DNA of 64,000 nt from Gammaproteobacteria bacterium (GTDB taxonomy: Bacteria; Pseudomonadota; Gammaproteobacteria; Pseudomonadales; UBA5518), in NCBI GenBank assembly GCA_016705365.1, contig JADIYI010000008.1:1984001-2048000 (forward strand), given 5' to 3'. A program made the position numbers and the translations under genes. The notes below the pieces were generated by a model. It was not told the DNA's origin, made no database searches, and was given only the letters and a program-made list of their open reading frames with translations. Shown one piece after another: positions 7,693 to 16,331 of this stretch. Numbering within the stretch: position 1 is the stretch's first letter; each line of letters begins with the position of its first letter.

Positions 7693-10379
7693 GTGGCTGA
7701 CCGGCTGATGCGTGGCGGCTCGCCGATTTCGCTGTCCAGCGCATCGCGTATCGCCTCCTGCAGTGGCTCGCCGAGCGATTCGGCTTCGATCGGCTGCTGG
7801 CTGGCATCGGTGATGAAGAACACGTCCTCGACCCGCTCGCCGAGCGTGGTGATGCGGGCATTCTGTACCTTGATGCCAAAGGCCAGGAACACGCGCCCGA
7901 TGCGCGCCAGGAGACCGGAGCGATCGGGGGTCATGATCTCGAGTATCGAATAGCCCTTTTCGGCGTCGGCCACCAGGCGGGTTCGGGTAGGCGAGCGGAA
8001 GTGCTTCAGCGCGCGCGGGGTGTGGCGCTGGACGATATCGAGAAATTGCTCCTCGCCACGCAGATGCTCGAGCAGGGTGCGGCGGATCTCGCTGCCGCGC
8101 GCATCGCCGTGATCGACCGGCTTGCCATCGAGATCGAGCACGAAAAAGGTATCGAGCGTGTGATGGTCGGCGGATGAATAGACCCGCGCGCCATGCACGT
8201 TGAGACCGAGTTGTTCCATGGTTGCGGTAATGACCGCGAACAGGTTGTCGCGATCGGGCGTGTAGATGAAGATCTGGGTCACTGCATCGAAACGGTTACC
8301 GGACTGCTTCAGCAGCACCAGAGGGTCGTCGGGAGTCTGGCTGCCAAGAATTGCCTCGGTGTGCCAGGCCACGTCTTCGGCGGTTTCACGCAGGAAATAA
8401 TCATCGCCCATGTGTTGCCACAAGGCTTCGGCGCGCTGCGGCGCGACATTGCGTGCCGCCAGCAGCACCAGCGCGCCGGCCCGCGTCTCGGCGACCCGCT
8501 CGCCACTGTCGACCGGATTTTCCAGACCCCGGCGCAACGCCCGTTTGGTCTCCACATAGAGTGCCTGCAACAGGCTCGCGCGCCAGCTGTTCCACAGCGT
8601 GGGATTGGTTGCGTTGATATCCGCAACCGTGAGGGTATAGAGGTAATCCAGGTGCAGCTGGTCGGAGACCAGCTGCGCGAAGTTGTTGATCACCTCCGGG
8701 TCGGACACGTCCTTGCGCTGCGCGGTGGTCGACATCACGAGGTGGTTGCTGACCAGCCATGCGACGAGGTTCGCCTCGCGCGCACTCAGTTCCAGCCGCA
8801 GGCAGAAATCATGCGCATCGCGTGCGCCGAGTTCCGAATGATCGCCGCCGCGTCCCTTGGCGATGTCATGAAACAGGCCAGCGAGATACAGCAACTCGGG
8901 ACGCGGCAGGCGACGCACCGCGAAACAGGCGGTCGGGAACATCTCGCGGCTTTCCGGCAGGAACAGGCGACGCATGTTGCGCACCACCCGGATGGTATGT
9001 GAATCGACCGAGTAGACGTGGAACAGGTCATGCTGCGTCTGGCCGATGATGCGTCCGAACTCGGGAATGAAACGCCCCAGAACGCCATAGCGCTTCATCC
9101 GGTCGAGCTGGGTGGCAACCCGCCACGGCGAGCCGAGCAATTGCAGGAACAGGCGGTTGGCGCGTGCATCGTGGCGCAGTCCGTCATCGATCATGCGTTG
9201 CTGCTGGTGAATCAGGCGCATCGTGGTGGCGCGCACGCCGACGATGAACTGGTGCTGTGCCATCAGCACGAATATCTCGATCAGCGCATATGGCGTGACC
9301 CGGAACACGGTGTCGCTGGTCGCCTCGATATAGCCGTTGCAGACCCGGAAGCGCGGATTGAGCTCGTAGATGTTCACTGGCTCGCAGGCGCGCAGGATCG
9401 CCTCGTCGAACAGTTGGGTCAGCATTTCGTTCAGCACGCCGAGTTTCAGCACCCAGCGGAAGTAATCCTTCATGAAATGCTCGACCGCGAGCCCGCGCTT
9501 GTCGTCCTCGTAGCCGAACAGCCTGGCCAGGCTCAACTGGTAATCGAACAGCAGCCGGTCCTCGGCGCGATCGGCCAGAATGTGCAGTCCATAGCGGACC
9601 CGCCACAGAAAATCCTGCCCGGTGCTGAGTCCCTGGTATTCGGACTCGGTCAGAAAGCCCTGGGCCACGAGCTCGAGCGTGCTTGTGGCGCGGAAATGGC
9701 GCTTGGCCACCCAGCCGACCGTCTGTACATCGCGCAATCCGCCCGGACAACCCTTGATATTCGGTTCGAGGTTGTACTCGGTGTTGTTGAACTTGCGATG
9801 ACGCGCGATCTGTTCGTCCCACTTGGCGCGGAAAAACCGGGCGCTCGGCCAGATCTGGTCGGGTCCGGTCAGCGCGGACAGACGCTCGAGCAGCGCGCCC
9901 TCACCGGCGACGATGCGAGCCTCCATGATGCTGGTTGCGATGGTGATGTCGGCGAGCGCGGCGGCGCGGCATTCCTCGATGGTGCGCACGCTGTGACCGA
10001 TGGCGAGGCCGGTGTCCCACAGGAAGGTGATGAAAGACTCGAGCGCCGCGGCGTTCGCGCCGCGGATCTCCGCCGCCTCGAGCAGCACCAGCACATCGAC
10101 ATCCGAATGCGGGTGCAGTTCGCCGCGCCCGTAGCCGCCCACCGCCACCAGCGCGATGCCCGGGTGTGCGGAGAGCCCAAGATGAGTCCATATGCAACGC
10201 AGGATGGTGTCGATATGGCGTGCCCGCTCGCAGACCAGCGTGCGGATGTCGTCACCCGCGACAAAACGCTGGTCCAGATGGGTGCGCAGCAGGCTCAGTT
10301 GTTCGCGAACCGAGGCGAGCAGCGGTGCGCCTTCATCCAGTGTCGCGGCAAGCTGCGACTCGGTCAGGGGTACGCCCAC
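7689..10379 (-). CDS. glnD: Bifunctional PII uridylyltransferase/uridylyl-removing enzyme
   Basis: Nitrogen sensor that adds UMP to, or removes it from, PII proteins in response to glutamine. Domains in order: nucleotidyltransferase with VAVGGYGRGELHPHSDVDVL (G-rich loop and metal aspartates), the GlnD linker, an HD hydrolase domain with LFHDIAKGRGGDHSELG, and two C-terminal ACT domains (DRDNLFAVI and TPDRSGLLARIGRVF). I place the start at GTG 10379, preceded by GAGGGA. This gives 896 residues, normal for GlnD, and removes about 59 non-homologous residues that overlap map. It follows map by 13 bp and overlaps dapC by 4 bp. Confidence 0.96.
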   Translation of the reverse strand: MGVPLTESQLAATLDEGAPLLASVREQLSLLRTHLDQRFVAGDDIRTLVCERARHIDTILRCIWTHLGLSAHPGIALVAVGGYGRGELHPHSDVDVLVLLEAAEIRGANAAALESFITFLWDTGLAIGHSVRTIEECRAAALADITIATSIMEARIVAGEGALLERLSALTGPDQIWPSARFFRAKWDEQIARHRKFNNTEYNLEPNIKGCPGGLRDVQTVGWVAKRHFRATSTLELVAQGFLTESEYQGLSTGQDFLWRVRYGLHILADRAEDRLLFDYQLSLARLFGYEDDKRGLAVEHFMKDYFRWVLKLGVLNEMLTQLFDEAILRACEPVNIYELNPRFRVCNGYIEATSDTVFRVTPYALIEIFVLMAQHQFIVGVRATTMRLIHQQQRMIDDGLRHDARANRLFLQLLGSPWRVATQLDRMKRYGVLGRFIPEFGRIIGQTQHDLFHVYSVDSHTIRVVRNMRRLFLPESREMFPTACFAVRRLPRPELLYLAGLFHDIAKGRGGDHSELGARDAHDFCLRLELSAREANLVAWLVSNHLVMSTTAQRKDVSDPEVINNFAQLVSDQLHLDYLYTLTVADINATNPTLWNSWRASLLQALYVETKRALRRGLENPVDSGERVAETRAGALVLLAARNVAPQRAEALWQHMGDDYFLRETAEDVAWHTEAILGSQTPDDPLVLLKQSGNRFDAVTQIFIYTPDRDNLFAVITATMEQLGLNVHGARVYSSADHHTLDTFFVLDLDGKPVDHGDARGSEIRRTLLEHLRGEEQFLDIVQRHTPRALKHFRSPTRTRLVADAEKGYSILEIMTPDRSGLLARIGRVFLAFGIKVQNARITTLGERVEDVFFITDASQQPIEAESLGEPLQEAIRDALDSEIGEPPRISRSAT

Positions 10380-10392
10380 GTATGCTGTTCCC

Positions 10393-11199
10393 TCACGCGG
10401 CGCCGAAGAACGGTTCTCCGCGCCTGGCGGTGAGCACTTCGTGGCCGTCCGCGGTAACCAGGATGGTATGTTCCCACTGCGCCGAAAGGCGCCCGTCCTT
10501 GGTCTCGACGGTCCAGCCGTCGCGTTTCGAGAGCTTGGTGAAGCGCTTGCCGGCATTGATCATCGGCTCGATGGTGAAGGTCATTCCCTCCACGAGTTCC
10601 ATGCCGGTCCCGGCCCGGCCGTAATGCAGCACCTGGGGTTCCTCGTGAAACTGGCTGCCGATTCCGTGCCCGCAATATTCACGTACCACCGAATAATAAT
10701 TGCCTTCGGCGTGCTGCTGGATCAACTCACCGATATCCCCGAGGTGGGCCCCGGGGCGCACGATTTCGATGGCGCGATAGAGACATTCCCGGGTGACTCT
10801 GCTCAGGCGCTCGGCATGGGGCCCGGCATCGCCGACCAGGAACATCGCGCTGGTATCGCCGTGGTAGCCATCCTTCAGCACGGTGATATCGATATTGATG
10901 ATGTCGCCGCTCTTCAGAATCTTGCGATCCGAGGGGATGCCGTGGCAAACCACCTGGTTGAGCGAGGTACAGATCGATTTGGGAAAGCCGTGATAGTTCA
11001 GCGGTGCCGGTATCGCCTGCTGGACCCCGACGATGTATTCGTGGCAGATGCGATCGAGTTCGCCGGTGCTGACGCCGGGCACCACGCTCGGAGCGATCAT
11101 TTCCAGCACCTCCGCCGCCAGACGACCGGCGACGCGCATCCGCGCGATTTCCTCGGCGGTTTTGACGTAACCCGGCATCGGGTTTGGCTGGCTCCTCAT
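10393..11199 (-). CDS. map: Methionine aminopeptidase type I
   Basis: Metalloprotease that removes the initiator methionine from nascent proteins. The five metal ligands of the pita-bread fold can be recognised: DITV and GDTSAMF for the two Asp, GHGIGSQFHEEP for the His, FTIEPM for one Glu, and QWEHTILV for the second. The length of 268 residues from the ATG at 11199 is typical for type I; AGGGGAA lies about 11 nt upstream. An alternative ATG at 11229 would add ten residues. It is divergent from rpsB, the usual gammaproteobacterial arrangement, and heads the leftward map-glnD-dap transcript. Confidence 0.95.
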   Translation of the reverse strand: MRSQPNPMPGYVKTAEEIARMRVAGRLAAEVLEMIAPSVVPGVSTGELDRICHEYIVGVQQAIPAPLNYHGFPKSICTSLNQVVCHGIPSDRKILKSGDIINIDITVLKDGYHGDTSAMFLVGDAGPHAERLSRVTRECLYRAIEIVRPGAHLGDIGELIQQHAEGNYYSVVREYCGHGIGSQFHEEPQVLHYGRAGTGMELVEGMTFTIEPMINAGKRFTKLSKRDGWTVETKDGRLSAQWEHTILVTADGHEVLTARRGEPFFGAA

Positions 11200-11307
11200 G
11201 GTGTTATCGGTTCCCCTGCTGTTGGACATCTGCGACAGGCTCTCGCGGGCGCGGACAATTGTAAACCATTCACGGCCGGTCAATCTTGTCAAAAATGGGG
11301 GCCCAGG

Positions 11308-11336
11308 TTCAATTTGGCCGGAGGACGTGGTATAAA
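11308..11336 (+). promoter_or_regulatory. Candidate sigma-70 promoter for rpsB-tsf
   Basis: TTCAAT (11308-11313) and TATAAA (11331-11336) are separated by exactly 17 bp in the 358-bp divergent gap between map and rpsB. Transcription from here would give a leader of about 215 nt before rpsB. The hexamers are good but not perfect. No mapped start site is known to me. Confidence 0.55.
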
Positions 11337-11557
11337 GCCGCCCGCCTCGGAGAGCCGCCAAGCGTTTCCGGGGTGGGGTGAAGTCACACGATCCAGCGCC
11401 ATCCGGCGTGGACGTTGGGTGACTTGCCCGAATGTCACACATGCACCGTCACATGGGCTGGGGTGCCCACCGACGCGCGCGATGCCTCCGGGTTTCTCGT
11501 TGCGGGGTCGGCCCATGGGGTGCGTGGAGGATCAACCCTTATCAATGCAGGTGAACA
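11337..11557 (+). promoter_or_regulatory. rpsB 5' leader, possible S2 autoregulatory region
   Basis: GC-rich untranslated region of about 220 nt before rpsB, with no open frame I would call a gene. In gammaproteobacteria the rpsB leader is known to carry a conserved structure through which S2 represses rpsB-tsf. The length and position fit, and GC-rich self-complementary stretches are present, but I could not fold it or match the consensus by eye. AGGTGA precedes the ATG at 11558. Confidence 0.35.
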
Positions 11558-12301
11558 ATGACTACGGTATCCATGAAGGAAATGCTGCAGGCTGGGGTCC
11601 ATTTCGGCCACCAGACCCGCTACTGGAACCCGAAGATGAAGCAATACATCTTCGGCGCGCGCAACAAGGTTCATATCATCAATCTCGAGCACACGGTGCC
11701 GGCTTTCAACGAGGCGCTGGGCTTCGTGCGCCAGCTGTCCTCGAACAAGAACCGCCTGCTGTTCGTCGGTACCAAGCGTGCCGCCAGCAGTATCGTGAAG
11801 GAAGAGGCGAGTCGCGCCGGCATGCCGTTCGTGAGCCACCGCTGGCTCGGCGGCATGCTCACCAACTACAAGACCATCCGTGCCTCGATCAAGCGGCTGC
11901 GTGAGCTCGAGCAGCAGAGCATGGACGGAACCTTCCTGCATCTCACCAAGAAAGAAGCGCTGATGCGCACTCGCCTGATGGCCAAGCTCGAGCAGAGCAT
12001 CGGTGGCATCAAGGACATGGGCGGGCTGCCGGATGCGATATTCGTGGTCGACGTCGATCATGAGCGCATCGCGGTGACCGAGGCCAACAAGCTCGGCATC
12101 CCGGTCATCGGCATCTGCGACAGCAACAGCGATCCGACGGGCATCGATTACCTGATTCCGGGCAATGATGATTCGATTCGTGCGGTCAAGCTGTATGTGT
12201 CGGCGGTTGCGGATGCCTGTCTCGCCGGTCGCCAGGATGCCGGCGGTGCGGTCGCGAAGGATGAGTTCGTCGAAGTCGCCGCGCAGGAGCGCGCCGGCTG
12301 A
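11558..12301 (+). CDS. rpsB: 30S ribosomal protein S2
   Basis: Ribosomal protein S2, needed for S1 docking on the 30S subunit. The N-terminus (SMKEMLQAGVHFGHQTRYWNP) and HRWLGGMLTNYKT, LPDAIFVVDVDHE and GIPVIGICDSNSDP are the S2 family signatures. The length of 247 residues is normal. AGGTGA precedes the ATG. It is the first gene of the rpsB-tsf-pyrH-frr-uppS block. Confidence 0.98.
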   Translation: MTTVSMKEMLQAGVHFGHQTRYWNPKMKQYIFGARNKVHIINLEHTVPAFNEALGFVRQLSSNKNRLLFVGTKRAASSIVKEEASRAGMPFVSHRWLGGMLTNYKTIRASIKRLRELEQQSMDGTFLHLTKKEALMRTRLMAKLEQSIGGIKDMGGLPDAIFVVDVDHERIAVTEANKLGIPVIGICDSNSDPTGIDYLIPGNDDSIRAVKLYVSAVADACLAGRQDAGGAVAKDEFVEVAAQERAG

Positions 12302-12342
12302 TCGACATTCGCCGACCGGAAAGGTCCGGCCGGCATCGAATC

Positions 12343-12372
12343 GAAAGCGGCGGCCCGTGAGCCGCCGCTTTC
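12343..12372 (+). terminator. Hairpin between rpsB and tsf
   Basis: Perfect 12-bp stem: GAAAGCGGCGGC (12343-12354) pairs with GCCGCCGCTTTC (12361-12372) around a 6-nt loop. No long U tract follows, so it may act as a partial terminator or RNA-stability element that lowers tsf relative to rpsB, as known for the rpsB-tsf gap in Escherichia coli. Confidence 0.7.
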
Positions 12373-12406
12373 GCATGCAAATTCAGCAAATCCGGAGGTA
12401 ATCGAA

Positions 12407-13267
12407 ATGGCGGACATCAGTGCTGCAATGGTAAAGGAACTGCGCGAGCGTACCGGTCTGGGCATGATGGAGTGCAAAAAGGCACTGGTCGAGGCAAATG
12501 GCGATCTGGACGCCGCGGTCGACGAACTGCGCAAGTCGAGCGGCATGAAAGCGGCCAGGAAAGCAGGGCGCACCGCTGCCGATGGCGTGATCTGCGTGCG
12601 CGCGGCAGACGGGCGAGGTCTCATCATCGAGGTCAACAGCGAAACCGATTTCGTGGCGCGTGACGCCAACTTTCTTGGCTTCGTCGCCAAGGTGGCCGAT
12701 CAGGCGTTTGCCGCAAAGCTCGGCGACGTGAGCGCGCTGATGAGCGGCGCGCTGGAGACCGAACGCGCCGCCCTGGTGCAGAAGATCGGCGAGAACATCT
12801 CGGTGCGGCGCCTCGACTCGATGGATGTGGGCGGCGGGGTGCTCGGCAGCTACGTGCATGGCAACAACAAGATCGGCGTACTGGTCGGACTGCGCGGTGG
12901 ATCGGCCGAGCTCGCGCGCGATGTGGCGATGCACGTGGCGGCGCTGAACCCGCAGTTCGGAACGCCGGCCGAGGTGCCCGCCGCCGTGATCGATAAGGAG
13001 CGCGAGATTCTCGTGGCCCAGGTTGCCGACAGCGGCAAGCCGGCCGATATCGTGGCCAAGATGGTCGACGGTCGGGTGCGCAAGTTTCTTGCCGAGATCA
13101 GTCTTTCCGAGCAGTCCTTTGTCAAGGATCCCGATACCACCGTGGGCAAGCTGCTGAAGCAGGCGGGGGCCGAGCTGATCGGCTTCGTACGCTTCGAGGT
13201 CGGCGAGGGCATCGAGAAGGAAGACAAGGATTTCGCGGCCGAGGTGGCGGCGCAATTGAAAGGCTGA
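12407..13267 (+). CDS. tsf: Translation elongation factor Ts
   Basis: Guanine-nucleotide exchange factor for EF-Tu. The N-terminal UBA-like segment (VKELRERTGLGMMECKKALVEANGDLDAAVDELR) and the TDFVARDANF core motif are diagnostic, and the C-terminal coiled-coil and dimerisation region is present. The length of 286 residues is normal. GGAGGTAA precedes the ATG. It lies downstream of the rpsB hairpin and upstream of pyrH. Confidence 0.98.
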   Translation: MADISAAMVKELRERTGLGMMECKKALVEANGDLDAAVDELRKSSGMKAARKAGRTAADGVICVRAADGRGLIIEVNSETDFVARDANFLGFVAKVADQAFAAKLGDVSALMSGALETERAALVQKIGENISVRRLDSMDVGGGVLGSYVHGNNKIGVLVGLRGGSAELARDVAMHVAALNPQFGTPAEVPAAVIDKEREILVAQVADSGKPADIVAKMVDGRVRKFLAEISLSEQSFVKDPDTTVGKLLKQAGAELIGFVRFEVGEGIEKEDKDFAAEVAAQLKG

Positions 13268-13291
13268 TGCCGGGGGCGCTGCACGCAACGC

Positions 13292-13312
13292 CGCGCCGGA
13301 CGTGCCGGCGCG
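13292..13312 (+). other. GC hairpin between tsf and pyrH
   Basis: CGCGCCGG (13292-13299) and CCGGCGCG (13305-13312) form a perfect 8-bp stem with a 5-nt loop. It is followed by G residues rather than T, so it is not a classical intrinsic terminator. It could be an mRNA processing or stability element before pyrH, or a chance result of high GC. Confidence 0.35.
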
Positions 13313-13391
13313 CCGGGGGGTGCGAAGCGGCAGACGCCACGCGTATATGGCTGTAGACTTGCGCCCGTGCGATTTCCAGACGAGTCTCCCG

Positions 13392-14114
13392 ATGCAAAAG
13401 CAGAAAGACAAGAAATACAAGCGGATCCTGCTCAAGTTGAGCGGTGAGGCGCTGACCGGTAACGAAGGCTACGGTATCGATCCGAAGATCCTCGATCGCA
13501 TGGCGCTCGAGATCGGACAGCTGGTAGGGATCGGGGTGCAGGTCGGACTGGTGATCGGCGGGGGCAACCTGTTTCGCGGTGCCTCGCTGCATGCCTCCGG
13601 CATGGACCGCGTGACCGGCGATCATATGGGCATGCTGGCCACGGTGATGAATGCGCTGGCGATGCGCGATGCGCTGGAGCGCTCCAATATCTCCTCGTCG
13701 ATCATGTCCGCGATTCCGATGAGCGGGATCGTGGATCACTACGACCGGCGCAAGGCGATTCGCCAGCTTGGCCAGGGTGATGTGGTGATCTTTGCCGCGG
13801 GTACCGGCAATCCGTTTTTCACCACCGATTCCTCGGCTTGCCTGAGGGGCATCGAGGTCGATGCGGAGCTGGTGCTGAAAGCCACCAAGGTGGACGGGGT
13901 CTACACCAGCGATCCCCTGACCAATCCCGATGCGGTGCGCTTCGAGCGGCTCGGTTTTGACGAGGTGCTGGCCCGCAAGCTCGAGGTGATGGACCTCACC
14001 GCGATCTGCCTGTGTCGCGATCACCACATGCCGGTGCGCGTGTTCGCGATGGACAAGCCCGGCGCGCTGCTCAGTATCGTGATGGGCGGCGACGAAGGCA
14101 CCCTGATCGATTAG
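13392..14114 (+). CDS. pyrH: UMP kinase
   Basis: Hexameric amino-acid-kinase-fold enzyme that phosphorylates UMP to UDP. Family features include LLKLSGEALTG near the N-terminus, VIGGGNLFRG, the FAAGTGNPFFTTDS nucleotide-binding segment and VDGVYTSDP. The start at 13392 gives 240 residues, the usual size; the open frame extends 30 codons upstream without homology. It sits in the conserved tsf-pyrH-frr order. Confidence 0.97.
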   Translation: MQKQKDKKYKRILLKLSGEALTGNEGYGIDPKILDRMALEIGQLVGIGVQVGLVIGGGNLFRGASLHASGMDRVTGDHMGMLATVMNALAMRDALERSNISSSIMSAIPMSGIVDHYDRRKAIRQLGQGDVVIFAAGTGNPFFTTDSSACLRGIEVDAELVLKATKVDGVYTSDPLTNPDAVRFERLGFDEVLARKLEVMDLTAICLCRDHHMPVRVFAMDKPGALLSIVMGGDEGTLID

Positions 14115-14137
14115 CCGTTGCTGCAGAGGAACTTGTC

Positions 14138-14695
14138 GTGATCAATGAGTTGAAGAAAGATGCCGAGACCCGCATGGGCAAGAGTGTCGAGATGCTGGGG
14201 CTGGCGTTCAACAAGATCCGCACCGGGCGGGCCCATCCGAGCCTGCTCGACACGGTCCGTGTCGCCTACTACGGCAACGAGGTGCCGCTCAGCCAGGTGG
14301 CGAACATCAGCGTCGAGGATTCCCGCACACTGATGATCACGCCGTGGGAGCGGGCCATGGTGCCCGAGGTGGAAAAGGCCATCATGAAATCCGATCTGGG
14401 GCTGAACCCCTCGAGCGCCGGACAGGTCATACGCCTGCCGATGCCTGCACTCACCGAGGAGACGCGCAAGGGTTTCATCCGCCAGGCGCGTCACGAGGCG
14501 GAAGCCGCACGGGTGTCGGTGCGCAATATCCGTCGCGACGTGAACGGTGATCTGAAAGCCCTGCTGAAAGACAAGACGGTTTCCGAGGATGAGGAGCGGC
14601 GCGCCCAGGACGAGGTGCAGAAGCTCACCGATCGTTTCGTGTCCGAGATCGATCATATGCTCGCGTCCAAGGAAAAGGACCTGATGGATATCTGA
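14138..14695 (+). CDS. frr: Ribosome recycling factor
   Basis: Releases ribosomes from mRNA after termination, together with EF-G. The 185-residue protein has the family segments FNKIRTGRAHPSLLD, SVEDSRTLMITPWE, VIRLPMPALTEETRKGF and VRNIRRDVN. Start at GTG 14138 behind AGAGGA. It follows pyrH by 23 bp and precedes uppS. Confidence 0.97.
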   Translation: MINELKKDAETRMGKSVEMLGLAFNKIRTGRAHPSLLDTVRVAYYGNEVPLSQVANISVEDSRTLMITPWERAMVPEVEKAIMKSDLGLNPSSAGQVIRLPMPALTEETRKGFIRQARHEAEAARVSVRNIRRDVNGDLKALLKDKTVSEDEERRAQDEVQKLTDRFVSEIDHMLASKEKDLMDI

Positions 14696-14727
14696 GCGCA
14701 GGCCAGCGGGCGCGAGTCGCAATTCCC

Positions 14728-15492
14728 ATGGCATCCACGCCATTCGTTCCGGAGGTCGAAGCACCGGGCAACATACCGCAGCACGTGGCCATCATCATGG
14801 ATGGCAACGGCCGTTGGGCCAAGGCGCGCGGCTTGCCCGCGATCGCCGGCCATCGTGCCGGCATCGAGGTGATCCGCAAGCTGCTCGGCGCGTGCCGCGA
14901 ACATGGGGTCGAGGTGCTGACACTGTTCGCATTCAGCAGCGAGAACTGGCAACGTCCGCGGGAGGAGGTGCGTGGCCTCATGGCCTTGTTCATGCGCTAT
15001 CTGCGCGCAGAGGTACGCAAGCTCCACGGCAACGGGATCCGTCTGCGGGTGATCGGTGACCGGGAGCGTTTCGCCCCCCGGTTGCGCCGGCTCATGCAGG
15101 ACGGTGAACGGCTGACCGCGGACAATCGCGGATTTACCCTCGTCATCGCGGCGGATTACGGTGGCCAGTGGGATATCGTGCAGGCTGCGCGGGCGATTGC
15201 CGTCGAGGTAGCTGCCGGACGCATCGCTGCGCACGAGGTCGATGCCGAGCGTCTCGAGCAGCATCTCTGCCTGAGCGATCTGCCGCGCCCGGACCTGCTG
15301 ATCCGCACCGGTGGCGATCATCGCATCAGCAACTTCCTGCTCTGGCAACTGGCCTATACCGAGTTGTATTTCACCGAGTGCTTCTGGCCGGATTTCGATG
15401 CCGGGGAGTTCGCGGCGGCGCTGCGCGATTACTCCGCCCGCGAGCGCCGTTTCGGCGCGCGCCCGGCGCGGATTGCGAGCGAGAAATCCTGA
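14728..15492 (+). CDS. uppS: Undecaprenyl diphosphate synthase
   Basis: cis-Prenyltransferase that makes the C55 carrier lipid for peptidoglycan and surface glycans. The IIMDGNGRWAKARG motif carries the catalytic Asp, and FAFSSENWQRP, LIRTGGDHRISNFLLWQ and YTELYFTECFWPDF are conserved. The length of 254 residues is normal. The stop overlaps the cdsA start (TGATG). Confidence 0.97.
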   Translation: MASTPFVPEVEAPGNIPQHVAIIMDGNGRWAKARGLPAIAGHRAGIEVIRKLLGACREHGVEVLTLFAFSSENWQRPREEVRGLMALFMRYLRAEVRKLHGNGIRLRVIGDRERFAPRLRRLMQDGERLTADNRGFTLVIAADYGGQWDIVQAARAIAVEVAAGRIAAHEVDAERLEQHLCLSDLPRPDLLIRTGGDHRISNFLLWQLAYTELYFTECFWPDFDAGEFAAALRDYSARERRFGARPARIASEKS

Positions 15493-16331
15493 TGCTGAAA
15501 CAACGCTTCATTACCGCGCTGGTTTTTGCCGTGCTCGTGGTGGCGCTGATCCTGCTTGCGCCGCCGGCGTGGATGGGCATGGCGTTTGCGCTGCTGGTGC
15601 TGGCGGCCTCCTGGGAGTGGGCAGCACTGGCCGGGTTGGCCACGCGAACGGGCAAAGGAGCCTATGTCGCGCTGATCGGCGTCGTGCTGGGAGGCGCATG
15701 CCTGCTGCTGGCGCCATGGTCGATGCAGCCGGGTTCCGGTCTCGGTGCGCTGTTCACGCTGGCTGTCTGCGCCTGGTTGCTGGCGGGCCTGGGCGTGGTA
15801 CTGTATCCGCGCGGCGCCGGGATCTGGGGTGGCAACGACCGTTTGCGGGCGATGGGTGCGCTGGTGCTGGTGCCTCCGTGGCTTGCCGCGCTGTTCCTGC
15901 GCTCGCTGCCCAATGGCGAATACCTGGTGATCTGTGCCATCGCGATCATCGCGTTTGCCGATATCGGCGCCTATTTTACCGGGCGTGCGCTGGGTGGTCC
16001 GAAGTTGATGCCGCGAGTCAGCCCTGGCAAGACCTGGTCCGGCTTCTGCGGGGGCGTTGCCGCGAGCATGGCCCTGGCAGTGCTGGTCGGCGTGGTGGTG
16101 GGCATCAGCGGCGCGCGTCTCGGCGCCTGGCTTGCCGTGACGCTTGGTGCCGTGCTTGCCTCGGTGGTCGGCGATCTGCTGGAAAGCATGGTCAAACGCC
16201 ACAGCGGGATCAAGGACAGTGGCTCGCTGTTGCCTGGTCACGGGGGTCTGTTCGACCGGCTCGACAGCCTGACCGCGGGCCTGCCGGTGTTTGCGTTCGG
16301 TCTGATGTGCGCGGGTGACCCATGGAAGTAA
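15492..16331 (+). CDS. cdsA: Phosphatidate cytidylyltransferase
   Basis: Integral membrane enzyme that makes CDP-diacylglycerol for phospholipid synthesis. Several hydrophobic helices span the protein. The C-terminal CdsA signature is intact: SPGKTWSGFCGG, DLLESMVKRHSGIKDSG and LPGHGGLFDRLDS. I chose the ATG at 15492, which overlaps the uppS stop, rather than the longer open frame. It overlaps dxr by 10 bp. Confidence 0.96.
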   Translation: MLKQRFITALVFAVLVVALILLAPPAWMGMAFALLVLAASWEWAALAGLATRTGKGAYVALIGVVLGGACLLLAPWSMQPGSGLGALFTLAVCAWLLAGLGVVLYPRGAGIWGGNDRLRAMGALVLVPPWLAALFLRSLPNGEYLVICAIAIIAFADIGAYFTGRALGGPKLMPRVSPGKTWSGFCGGVAASMALAVLVGVVVGISGARLGAWLAVTLGAVLASVVGDLLESMVKRHSGIKDSGSLLPGHGGLFDRLDSLTAGLPVFAFGLMCAGDPWK